Positions 1 to 5,788 of a stretch of 11,020 nt of DNA are shown piece by piece. Location of the stretch: positions 1 to 11,020 of the forward strand of contig QGUZ01000164.1 in NCBI GenBank assembly GCA_003242605.1, read 5' to 3'. Numbering within the stretch: the first letter of the stretch is position 1; the number at the start of each line of letters is the position of its first letter. Made by a program: the position numbers and the translations under genes. A model generated the notes under the pieces. That model saw only the letters and a program-made list of their open reading frames with translations. It had not been told where the DNA came from and ran no database searches. This DNA comes from Actinomycetota bacterium (GTDB lineage: Bacteria > Actinomycetota > Actinomycetes > Streptosporangiales > Streptosporangiaceae).

Positions 1-18
1 GCGAGTGTCGCCGGGAAA

Positions 19-41
19 TTGTCGGCGGCACCCCATAGCTT
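19..41 (+). promoter_or_regulatory. RecA-NDp (PafBC-type) damage-inducible promoter of recA
   Basis: The sequence TTGTCGGCG (19-27), eight bases, then TAGCTT (36-41) fits the actinobacterial RecA-NDp promoter pattern TTGTCRGTG-N8-TANNNT with one mismatch (C for T near the end of the first block). In mycobacteria this element serves LexA-independent DNA-damage induction through PafBC. Here it would start transcription near base 48, about 36 bases before the recA ATG. No LexA box (GAAC-N4-GTTC) is visible in the 83 bases upstream, but one could lie outside the window. The match is seen directly; the regulator is inferred from the family pattern. Confidence 0.65.
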
Positions 42-83
42 GCTGGTGACCGACAGGACCCACAACCCTCACAGGGGGCATCC

Positions 84-1238
84 ATGGCAGCCAACGACCG
101 CGAGAAGGCCCTGGAAACGGCGCTCGCTCAGATCGAGCGCCAGTTCGGCAAGGGCTCCGTCATGCGTCTCGGCGACGAGGCGCGTGCCCCTGTCGAGGTG
201 ATCCCGACCGGGTCGATCGCGCTGGACGTGGCGCTCGGCATCGGCGGCCTGCCCCGCGGGCGGATCGTGGAGATCTTCGGTCCGGAGTCGTCCGGTAAGA
301 CCACGGTCGCCCTCCACGCGGTGGCGAACGCGCAGAAGGCGGGCGGCATCGCCGCCTTCATCGACGCCGAGCACGCCCTCGATCCCGAGTACGCGAAGAA
401 GCTCGGCGTGGACACCGACGCGCTCCTCGTCTCCCAGCCGGACACCGGCGAGCAGGCCCTTGAGATCACCGACATGCTGATCCGCTCCGGCGCGATCGAC
501 GTCGTCGTCATCGACTCGGTGGCGGCGCTCGTGCCGAAGGCGGAGATCGAGGGCGAGATGGGCGACAGCCACGTCGGCCTGCAGGCCCGTCTCATGTCCC
601 AGGCCCTGCGCAAGCTGACCGGCGCCATCAGCCAGACCCGCACCACCGCGATCTTCATCAACCAGCTGCGCGAGAAGGTCGGCGTGATGTTCGGCAACCC
701 GGAGACCACCACCGGTGGTAAGGCGCTGAAGTTCTACGCGTCGGTACGCCTCGACATCCGCCGCATCGAGACCCTGAAGGACGGCACCGAGCCGGTCGGC
801 AGCCGCACCCGGGTGAAGGTGGTCAAGAACAAGATGGCCCCGCCGTTCCGGCAGTGCGACTTCGACATCCTCTACGGCGTCGGGATCTCCCGCGAGGGCG
901 GGATCATCGACATGGGCGTGGAGCACGGGTTCATCCGCAAGTCCGGAGCCTGGTACACGTACGAGGGCGAGCAGCTCGGCCAGGGCAAGGAGAACGCCCG
1001 CAACTTCCTGAAGAACAACCCCGACATCGCCAACGAGATCGAGAAGAAGATCAAGGAGAAGCTGGGGGTCGGCCCGCGCATCGACGCCCCCGCCCAGCCT
1101 CCGGCCGGCGCCGCCGCGTCCGGTCCGGGTACGGCGCCCGCGGCGTCCACCGCCCGCGCCGCCACCGGGCGGGCCACGGCCGCCGCGGCCGCCCGAGCCG
1201 CCAAGGCGGCGACCGCGCCCCGGCCGGGTGACGTCTGA
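84..1238 (+). CDS. recA: Recombinase RecA
   Basis: RecA is the cytoplasmic ATP-dependent strand-exchange protein. It forms filaments on single-stranded DNA and triggers LexA self-cleavage. The 384-residue product has the full core: the Walker A motif GPESSGKT at residues 66-73, the Walker B strand VVVIDS at about 140-145, the DNA-binding loop region MGDSHVGLQARLMSQ (about 159-173) and the FINQLREKVGVMFGNPETTTGGKALKFYAS segment around 191-220. The start is the ATG at 84, preceded by AGGGGG (73-78) at good spacing. The core ends near residue 334. The last 50 residues are an Ala/Pro/Gly-rich tail with scattered Arg and Lys, unlike the acidic tail of E. coli RecA. recX follows after 11 bases, so the two are probably co-transcribed from the promoter at 19-41. 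Identification is secure. Confidence 0.98.
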   Translation: MAANDREKALETALAQIERQFGKGSVMRLGDEARAPVEVIPTGSIALDVALGIGGLPRGRIVEIFGPESSGKTTVALHAVANAQKAGGIAAFIDAEHALDPEYAKKLGVDTDALLVSQPDTGEQALEITDMLIRSGAIDVVVIDSVAALVPKAEIEGEMGDSHVGLQARLMSQALRKLTGAISQTRTTAIFINQLREKVGVMFGNPETTTGGKALKFYASVRLDIRRIETLKDGTEPVGSRTRVKVVKNKMAPPFRQCDFDILYGVGISREGGIIDMGVEHGFIRKSGAWYTYEGEQLGQGKENARNFLKNNPDIANEIEKKIKEKLGVGPRIDAPAQPPAGAAASGPGTAPAASTARAATGRATAAAAARAAKAATAPRPGDV

Positions 1239-1249
1239 TCCGCGGGACG

Positions 1250-1906
1250 ATGTCGCCGTCCGGTTCACCCGGCCCCCGTCGCCGCGGGCGCGGGGGCGGG
1301 GGATGGCCGCCGCCGGACGGGCCGGGCGAGGGCACCCTGGCGGGCCAGGGGCCCGACGCCGACCCGGAGACGGCCGCCCGCGCCATCTGCCTGCGCCTGC
1401 TCACGGCCGCGCCGCGCACCCGGGCCCAGCTCGCCGACGCCCTCCGCCGCCGGGGCGTGCCCGAGGACGCGGCCGAGGCGGTGCTCGCCCGCTTCCAGGA
1501 GGTGGGCCTCATCGACGACAAGGCGTTCGCCGAGGCGTGGGTGAGCTCGCGGCACGCCGGGCGCGGGCTGGGGCGCAAGGCCCTCGCCGCGGAGCTGCGC
1601 CACCGCGGCGTCGCCGACGAGACCGTGCGGGACGCCGTCGCCCGCCTCGACCCGGAGGAGGAGCTGGAGACCGCCCGCCGCCTCGTCGCCCGCCGCCTGC
1701 CCGCCACCCGCGGCCTGCCCACCGCCACCCGGGCCCGCCGCCTGGGCGGCATGCTCGCCCGCAAGGGCTATTCGCCGGGCCTCGTCTACCGCGTCGTCCG
1801 GGAGGCGCTGGAGGCGGAAGGCGAGGCCGACGGCCACGTCGGCGACGACCTCGACGCGCTGGCGGGCTGGGAGCCGGAGGAGCTCTCCGGCGACGACTCG
1901 CCCTGA
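1250..1906 (+). CDS. recX: RecA regulatory protein RecX
   Basis: RecX binds RecA filaments and limits RecA's ATPase and recombinase activity; it is usually encoded directly behind recA, as here. The 218-residue protein has the helical-repeat pattern of the family: ALRRRGVPEDAAEAVLARFQEVGLIDDKAFAEAWVSSR (about residues 64-101), then GLGRKALAAELRHRGV (about 106-121), and a last repeat with LARKGYSPGLVYRVVREAL (about 169-187). Residues 1-38 are a Gly/Pro/Arg-rich extension without recognisable fold, and the last 30 residues are acidic. ATG 1250 is the only plausible start: the frame is closed by a stop at 1229-1231 and has no other early ATG or GTG. The ribosome-binding site is weak (GCGGGA, 1242-1247), which fits low, translationally coupled expression relative to recA. 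Confidence 0.93.
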   Translation: MSPSGSPGPRRRGRGGGGWPPPDGPGEGTLAGQGPDADPETAARAICLRLLTAAPRTRAQLADALRRRGVPEDAAEAVLARFQEVGLIDDKAFAEAWVSSRHAGRGLGRKALAAELRHRGVADETVRDAVARLDPEEELETARRLVARRLPATRGLPTATRARRLGGMLARKGYSPGLVYRVVREALEAEGEADGHVGDDLDALAGWEPEELSGDDSP

Positions 1907-1944
1907 GGCTCCGGGCGGCCCGGAAGGCCGCGCGGCTCCGCGGC
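1907..1944 (+). terminator. Tandem GC hairpins after recX
   Basis: Directly after the recX stop there is a stem CCGGG (1911-1915) / CCCGG (1919-1923) with loop CGG, flanked by GGC (1907-1909) and GCC (1927-1929). It overlaps a second stem, GCCGCG (1927-1932) / CGCGGC (1939-1944). There is no U-tract, which is common for actinobacterial terminators. The two stems share bases 1927-1929, so their full forms exclude each other. Confidence 0.45.
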
Positions 1945-2321
1945 ACAGGGCCGGAACACCGGCCATGGTGGGGATGGCCTCGGGCTCACGCTCTTGCACC
2001 GGCGGGGCGAGGGGAAGGGGCGCGGGAACGGCCCGCGCGGCCGCGCCGCCGGCCGATCACGGATGGGCGGTGGGTGGCGGCACCACGGCGCATGCCCGGG
2101 CATCGCCGGGAGCGGAGCCGGGGCGCCGCGGCGTGCGGCGGGGCGAATGCCGGGTCGTGCGGCCGGGCCGCAAAGGATGTCCTTACCGAGTCGTGGTGAT
2201 CGGCGGAATCAGGGGCCGCCGCGATGTGTTCGGTATCCATGAACGGTTCCGGAGATCCGGTGCCGTCGGGCGCGGGGTGTCTCCGGCCGCGTTTGGGACG
2301 GGACATCCGGCGGATCCGATT

Positions 2322-2340
2322 GGGTTGGTTTGGGTTGGGG
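2322..2340 (+). other. Two-tetrad G-quadruplex motif
   Basis: Four G-runs (GGG 2322-2324, GG 2327-2328, GGG 2332-2334, GGGG 2337-2340) are separated by TT, TTT and TT. The pattern GG-TT-GG-TTT-GG-TT-GG is very close to the thrombin-binding aptamer GGTTGGTGTGGTTGG, a known antiparallel two-tetrad quadruplex. It lies about 320 bases upstream of rny. The motif is read directly; folding in the cell and any role are inference. Confidence 0.5.
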
Positions 2341-2546
2341 AAAATGCGGCCGTAGCAGGAACTTTGACAGCGCGGCAGGGCCCGTGCCTGGGTATTCGGC
2401 GATGCCTTTGCCCGCTCGTGGCTTGCTCGTTGCCGCTTTGACACCTAATCTCGACCATAGTGAGGAGTTACTCCGCGCAGTGCGGATTGACATAACGGTG
2501 AGTAACGGACGTAGAAGATTGTTTTCGCCTGGGGACCGGATCCAGG

Positions 2547-2579
2547 TGGTCGATAGACCAACGCCGAGAGCCGTATTGT
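2547..2579 (+). promoter_or_regulatory. Possible rny promoter with overlapping palindrome
   Basis: TATTGT (2574-2579) fits the actinobacterial -10 pattern TANNNT. No good -35 hexamer lies 17-18 bases upstream. That position is instead taken by a palindrome, TGGTC (2547-2551), four bases, GACCA (2556-2560), which could be a regulator site. Transcription would start near 2586 and give a leader of about 77 bases. Other candidates are the TTGACA boxes at 2438 and 2487, which lack convincing -10 partners. Confidence 0.25.
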
Positions 2580-2601
2580 CCGTGTAGCGTCACCGTAATC
2601 C

Positions 2602-2620
2602 GTCACTGTGCGTATGTGAC
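2602..2620. repeat. Inverted repeat GTCAC-N9-GTGAC upstream of rny
   Basis: GTCAC (2602-2606) and GTGAC (2616-2620) form a 19-bp dyad. A further CGTCAC occurs at 2588-2593, just upstream. It could be an operator or part of the folded rny leader. Five-base arms arise by chance fairly often, so confidence in function is low. Confidence 0.3.
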
Positions 2621-2621
2621 C

Positions 2622-2649
2622 CCTCGCGCGGCGGAATCGAGACGCGAGG
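2622..2649 (+). promoter_or_regulatory. rny leader hairpin covering the ribosome-binding site
   Basis: CCTCGCG (2622-2628) and CGCGAGG (2643-2649) form a perfect seven-base stem around a 14-base loop. The 3' arm contains most of the Shine-Dalgarno sequence GAGGAG (2646-2651) of rny. Folded mRNA would therefore hide the ribosome-binding site. This suggests translational control, or autoregulation by RNase Y cleavage, but only the base pairing is seen. Confidence 0.45.
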
Positions 2650-2662
2650 AGTGGGTGGGCGC

Positions 2663-4276
2663 ATGGGCGACATCGCGCTGACGGTTGCCGTTTTCGTATT
2701 CGCCGTCGTCGCGGCTGTCGCACTCATCCTCTTGATCCGCCGCGGTGGGGGAACGGGACGATCAGCACCGGCCGGCCCGACGCCCGAAGAGATCGCCCAG
2801 GCGCAGAACGAGCTCGAGGAGGCCCGGCGGAAGGCGGCCGAGATCCGCGACAAGGCGAACAGCGACGCCGCGGAGATCCTCCGCAAATCCGAAGAGGCCG
2901 CGCGGACCGTCGCGCAGATGCGCAAAGAGGTCGAGGAGGAGACGCGGATCCTCAAGTCCGAGCTCAAGGAGCTACGGGCGGATCTGGAGCGCAGGGAACG
3001 CCGGCTCGCCGAGCGGGAACAGCGGCTCGACGAGGAGGCCCGCCGGCAGGCCGAACGGGCCAAGAAGCTCGCCGAGACCGAGACCCGGCTCGCCGACCGG
3101 CGCGCCGAGCTGGAGCAGATGGAGGACGAGCGCCGGATGATGCTGGAGCGCATCGCCGGGCTCACCGCCGAGCAGGCCAAGAACGAACTCATCCAGTCGA
3201 TCGAGAACCAGGCCAAGCGCGAGGCGGCGCTGCTCGTCCGGGAGATCGAGGCCGAGGCCCGCAGGGAGGCCGACAAGCGCGCCACCAAGATCATAACGCT
3301 CGCGGTGCAGCGTCTCGCCACCGAGCAGACCGCCGAGTCCGTGGTCTCGGTGCTGCACCTGCCCGGCGACGAGATGAAGGGCCGCATCATCGGCCGCGAG
3401 GGCCGGAACATCCGCGCCTTCGAGTCGATCACCGGCGTCAACCTGATCATCGACGACACGCCCGAGGCCGTGCTGCTCTCCTGTTTCGATCCGGTGCGCC
3501 GGGAGACCGCCCGGCTCACCCTGGAGAAGCTCATCGCCGACGGACGCATCCATCCGCAGCGCATCGAGGAGGCGTACGAGCGCAGCAAGGCCGAGGTGCA
3601 CGAGCTGTGCGTGCGTGCCGGTGAGGACGCGCTGGTCGAGCTCGGCATCACCGACATGCATCCGGAGCTGGTCACGCTGCTCGGCCAGCTCCGGTACCGC
3701 ACCTCGTACGGCCAGAACGTGCTCAAGCACCTGATCGAGTCGGCGCACCTCGCCGGCATCATGGCCGCCGAGCTGGGGCTCGATGTGGCGCTGCTGAAGC
3801 GCTGCGCGCTGCTGCACGACATCGGCAAGGCGCTCACCCACGAGGTCGAGGGCAGCCACGCCATGATCGGCGCCGAGATCGCCCGCCGGTACGGCGAGTG
3901 CGAGGACGTCGTCCACGCCATCGAGGCCCACCACAACGAGGTCGAGGTGCGCACGGTCGAGGCGGTGCTCACCCAGGCCGCCGACGCGATCAGCGGCGGC
4001 CGCCCGGGCGCCCGCCGCGAGTCGCTGGAGGCGTACGTCAAGCGGCTGGAGCGGCTGGAGCAGATCGCCCAGTCCTTCGAGGGCGTGGAGAAGGTCTTCG
4101 CGATGCAGGCGGGCCGCGAGATCCGGGTGATGGTCAAGCCGGACGTGGTCGACGACATCCAGGCTCAGGTCATCGCCCGCGACGTGGCGAAGCAGGTCGA
4201 GGAGGAGCTCACCTACCCCGGCCAGATCCGCATCACCGTCGTCCGCGAGTCCCGCGCCACCGAGTACGCCCGCTAG
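2663..4276 (+). CDS. rny: Ribonuclease Y
   Basis: RNase Y is a membrane-anchored endoribonuclease that starts mRNA turnover. The 537-residue product has the full family architecture: an N-terminal membrane helix (residues 5-26) followed by Arg-Arg; a long charged coiled coil (about 42-215); a KH RNA-binding domain (about 226-290) with RIIGREGRNIRAFE (241-254); and an HD phosphohydrolase domain with the metal-binding pair H385-D386 in CALLHDIGKALTHEVEGSH, an HH pair at 423-424, and D441 in AADAISGGRPGARRES. The length is normal for the family. ATG 2663 is preferred, with GAGGAG at 2646-2651. An in-frame GTG at 2651 would add four residues but overlaps that site. It is apparently a single-gene unit behind a long leader. 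RNase Y is less widespread in actinobacteria than RNase E/G and RNase J, so its presence beside recA-recX is worth noting. Confidence 0.96.
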   Translation: MGDIALTVAVFVFAVVAAVALILLIRRGGGTGRSAPAGPTPEEIAQAQNELEEARRKAAEIRDKANSDAAEILRKSEEAARTVAQMRKEVEEETRILKSELKELRADLERRERRLAEREQRLDEEARRQAERAKKLAETETRLADRRAELEQMEDERRMMLERIAGLTAEQAKNELIQSIENQAKREAALLVREIEAEARREADKRATKIITLAVQRLATEQTAESVVSVLHLPGDEMKGRIIGREGRNIRAFESITGVNLIIDDTPEAVLLSCFDPVRRETARLTLEKLIADGRIHPQRIEEAYERSKAEVHELCVRAGEDALVELGITDMHPELVTLLGQLRYRTSYGQNVLKHLIESAHLAGIMAAELGLDVALLKRCALLHDIGKALTHEVEGSHAMIGAEIARRYGECEDVVHAIEAHHNEVEVRTVEAVLTQAADAISGGRPGARRESLEAYVKRLERLEQIAQSFEGVEKVFAMQAGREIRVMVKPDVVDDIQAQVIARDVAKQVEEELTYPGQIRITVVRESRATEYAR

Positions 4277-4286
4277 CGCCTCGGCG

Positions 4287-4304
4287 GGCCGCCGGGCGGC
4301 GGCC
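4287..4304 (+). terminator. Terminator hairpin of rny
   Basis: GGCCGCC (4287-4293), loop GGGC, GGCGGCC (4298-4304) form a perfect seven-base all-G/C stem 11 bases after the rny stop. No U-tract follows, as is usual for strong-hairpin terminators in GC-rich actinobacteria. Confidence 0.55.
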
Positions 4305-4487
4305 GGGCGGCCGGGCGTGCCGGCGGCGGGCGAAGAGGGCCGGCGCGTGTTCCGCCGCCTTCACGAAGCGATCGGCCGGTCAGCGCGCCGTGACACGACC
4401 CGGGCTTGCCACGGGCGATCTGGTCGTCACGCCGCCGTCGGCCGGCCAGGGCGGCGTGCCCGGCCCGTACGGCTCGCCGCTCGCGCG

Positions 4488-4541
4488 GGCACCGCGGCAC
4501 GCGACGGCCCGGCGTCACCCGCACCACCGCGGCGCGGTGCC
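4488..4541. repeat. Nine-base inverted repeat in the convergent region
   Basis: GGCACCGCG (4488-4496) is repeated in inverted form as CGCGGTGCC (4533-4541), with 36 bases between. It could be a long-range stem that helps stop transcription, or a chance match in very GC-rich DNA. Confidence 0.35.
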
Positions 4542-4632
4542 AACGGAACGGGCCCGCCCGCTTTCGGCTCGCCGGCACGTCACGGGGATTGAGCGACGTG
4601 GCAGGTCAGGGCGAGACGGGCTGCGAGGCCCT

Positions 4633-4654
4633 TGACGTGCCTGCAGGCGCGTCA
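4633..4654. repeat. 22-bp near-perfect palindrome
   Basis: TGACG (4633-4637) and CGTCA (4650-4654) flank the perfect ten-base palindrome GCCTGCAGGC (4639-4648). One non-matching base pair (T4638/G4649) would be a U-G wobble in RNA. With no loop bases at its centre it looks more like a dimer-bound DNA site than a terminator. A related CCTGC-GTG-GCAGG dyad lies at 4689-4701. Confidence 0.45.
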
Positions 4655-4760
4655 CCGCTCGGAAAAGCCGCTCGGCCGATCCCGGTCTCCTGCGTGGCAG
4701 GCTCTGCGGCGGTCAAGGCGGCGCCAGGCGACCGGGTTTGCGGCGAGAGCCCCGAAACGG

Positions 4761-4830
4761 CGACCGGGCGGGGCGGGGCTCGGTGCACCGCCTTGCGGTG
4801 TGTCCGAGGTGTCCCCGCCCCGCCCGGTCG
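4761..4830. terminator. Exceptionally strong nested hairpin, candidate bidirectional terminator
   Basis: Arms 4761-4778 and 4813-4830 are perfect 18-base reverse complements (CGACCGGGCGGGGCGGGG and its complement). Inside are two more nested stems: CTCGG (4779-4783) / CCGAG (4804-4808) and CACCGC (4786-4791) / GCGGTG (4795-4800), closing on loop CTT. In total 29 base pairs form within 70 bases, interrupted only by short internal loops. It lies 52 bases beyond the gluD stop on the minus strand, so it most likely ends the glu operon and also blocks read-through from rny. The pairing is seen; the function is inferred. Confidence 0.7.
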
Positions 4831-4844
4831 GAGAGCCGTGCGGG

Positions 4845-4865
4845 CGTCGTCGCAGCCGTACGACG
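4845..4865 (-). terminator. Small hairpin directly after gluD
   Basis: CGTCGT (4845-4850) and ACGACG (4860-4865) form a six-base stem with a nine-base loop, 17 bases past the gluD stop. It may assist the large hairpin at 4761-4830. It is weak on its own. Confidence 0.3.
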
Positions 4866-4882
4866 GCGTCGGGGAAGTGGCG

Positions 4883-5788
4883 TCAGAGGCCGGGGGTGCC
4901 GCCCGCGACGCCGGTGGTGCCGGTGCCGACGCCGGTGGCGGAGGGCGGTGCGACCGGCCTCGCGCTCGTCTTGCTGCTGCCGCGGCTGCGCTTCTCCAGC
5001 CACGTGGCGAGCGCGCTGAGCGCCATGTTGAGCCCGATGTAGATGATCGCGATGACGATCGCGCTCGTGACCCGGGTGCCGAAGTAGTTCGCCGGCAGGA
5101 TCACGAAGCCCATGTTGAGCAGGTCCTGGTAGGCGATGATGTAGCCGAGCGCGGTGTCCTTGAGCAGCACCACGAGCTGGCTGACGATCGCGGGCATCAT
5201 CGCGGTGATCGCCTGCGGGATGAGGATCAGCCACAGCACCCCGGTCTTGCGCAGCCCGATCGCGTACGCCGCCTCCGACTGTCCCTTCGGCACCGCGAGC
5301 ACCCCGGCCCGCACCACCTCGGCGAGCACCGACCCGTTGTACAGGGTGAGCCCGGTCACCAGCGCGATCAGCGTGTAGTCGCCGCCGCCGAACACGCTCG
5401 GCGCGAGGAAGAACAGGAAGAAGATGAGCAGCAGCAGCGGGATCGCCCGGAAGAACTCCACCACGACGCCCGCCGGGATGCGGATCCACCAGTGGTCGGA
5501 GAGCCTGGCGAGGCCGAACAGCGCGCCGAAGATGAGCGCGCACACCGACCCGAGCGCGGCGGCCTTCAGCGTGCCGATCAGCCCGGGGATGATGAAGTCC
5601 GTCCAGGTCTTGGCCTCAAGGAAGTGCTGCCAGAGGACCGGGCTCCACTGACCCTTCTCATCGAACTTGACGTACACGAAGTACGCCACCGCGAGGATCC
5701 CCACGACCGTGAGCAGCGTGAGGATGTTGTTGCGCAGCCGGGCGCGCGGCCCCGGCACGTCGAACAGGACGCTCGCCTGAGAGCTCAT
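4883..5788 (-). CDS. gluD: Glutamate-type ABC transporter permease GluD
   Basis: This is one of the two membrane subunits of a polar amino acid ABC importer. The 301-residue protein has a first membrane helix at about 21-40, an outer loop with aromatic and charged residues (about 41-65), and a permease core of several helices (about 68-262). The EAA loop that contacts the ATPase is at about 157-180 (EVVRAGVLAVPKGQSEAAYAIGL). The HisM/GlnP-type sequence FFRAIPLLLLIFFLFF is at about 112-127. After the last helix there is a 38-residue Ser/Thr/Gly/Pro-rich tail of unknown role. The start ATG (5788-5786) overlaps the gluC stop as ATGA, a sign of translational coupling. It is the last gene of gluABCD. 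Family assignment is firm; glutamate as the substrate is inferred from the gene set. Confidence 0.9.
   Translation of the reverse strand: MSSQASVLFDVPGPRARLRNNILTLLTVVGILAVAYFVYVKFDEKGQWSPVLWQHFLEAKTWTDFIIPGLIGTLKAAALGSVCALIFGALFGLARLSDHWWIRIPAGVVVEFFRAIPLLLLIFFLFFLAPSVFGGGDYTLIALVTGLTLYNGSVLAEVVRAGVLAVPKGQSEAAYAIGLRKTGVLWLILIPQAITAMMPAIVSQLVVLLKDTALGYIIAYQDLLNMGFVILPANYFGTRVTSAIVIAIIYIGLNMALSALATWLEKRSRGSSKTSARPVAPPSATGVGTGTTGVAGGTPGL

Larger units (their letters stand above)
1907..2662. other. Non-coding region between recX and rny
   Basis: I see no credible gene in these 756 bases. Open frames exist (for example 1965-2441 and 2330-2587, plus strand), but they use codons rare in the neighbouring genes (AGA, ATA, TTG, TTT, AGT) or read as Arg/Gly/Ala shadow sequence, and they show no known motif. 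The first half (to about 2170) is very GC-rich. It ends with the palindromes TGCGGC-CGG-GCCGCA (2158-2172) and AAGGA-TG-TCCTT (2173-2184). The second half is clearly poorer in GC and carries a G-quadruplex motif, TTGACA hexamers at 2364, 2438 and 2487, and several inverted repeats. It probably holds the rny control region and long 5' leader; a small RNA is possible but cannot be shown from sequence alone. Confidence 0.6.
4277..4882. other. Convergent non-coding region between rny and gluD
   Basis: rny (plus) and gluD (minus) converge on this 606-base region. The open frames within it are extensions of antisense shadows and carry no known motif. What it holds is secondary structure: the rny hairpin at 4287-4304, an inverted repeat 4488-4496/4533-4541, a 22-bp near-palindrome at 4633-4654, a small hairpin CCTGC-GTG-GCAGG (4689-4701), the large hairpin at 4761-4830 and a six-base stem at 4845-4865. 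At least the outer structures probably end transcription from each side. Confidence 0.6.

Noticed and set aside
69..1268. Long minus-strand open frame opposite recA
   Set aside because: Antisense shadow created by the GC-rich codon pattern; recA on the plus strand is unmistakable.
2241..2249. GAAC-G-GTTC palindrome as a LexA SOS box
   Set aside because: Half-sites are one base apart instead of four, so it does not fit the actinobacterial LexA box.
1965..2441. 158-residue plus-strand frame after recX
   Set aside because: Gly/Arg/Ala-rich without domain or ribosome-binding site; composition changes midway with the DNA.
2330..2587. 85-residue plus-strand frame with a somewhat protein-like end (VRIDITVSNGRRRLF)
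   Set aside because: Uses AGA, ATA, AGT, TTG and TTT codons unlike all neighbouring genes, has no good ribosome-binding site, and covers the promoter-like and dyad elements.
2651..2662. GTG at 2651 as the rny start
   Set aside because: It overlaps the GAGGAG ribosome-binding site; ATG 2663 has better spacing and gives a normal N-terminus.
2590..4158. 522-residue minus-strand open frame opposite rny
   Set aside because: Ser/Arg/Ala-rich shadow sequence with no motif; rny is intact on the other strand.
4745..4837. GAGAGCC direct repeats around the large hairpin as target-site duplications
   Set aside because: The left copy is nine bases away from the stem while the right one abuts it, so they do not frame the element as insertion repeats would; noted only as a curiosity.
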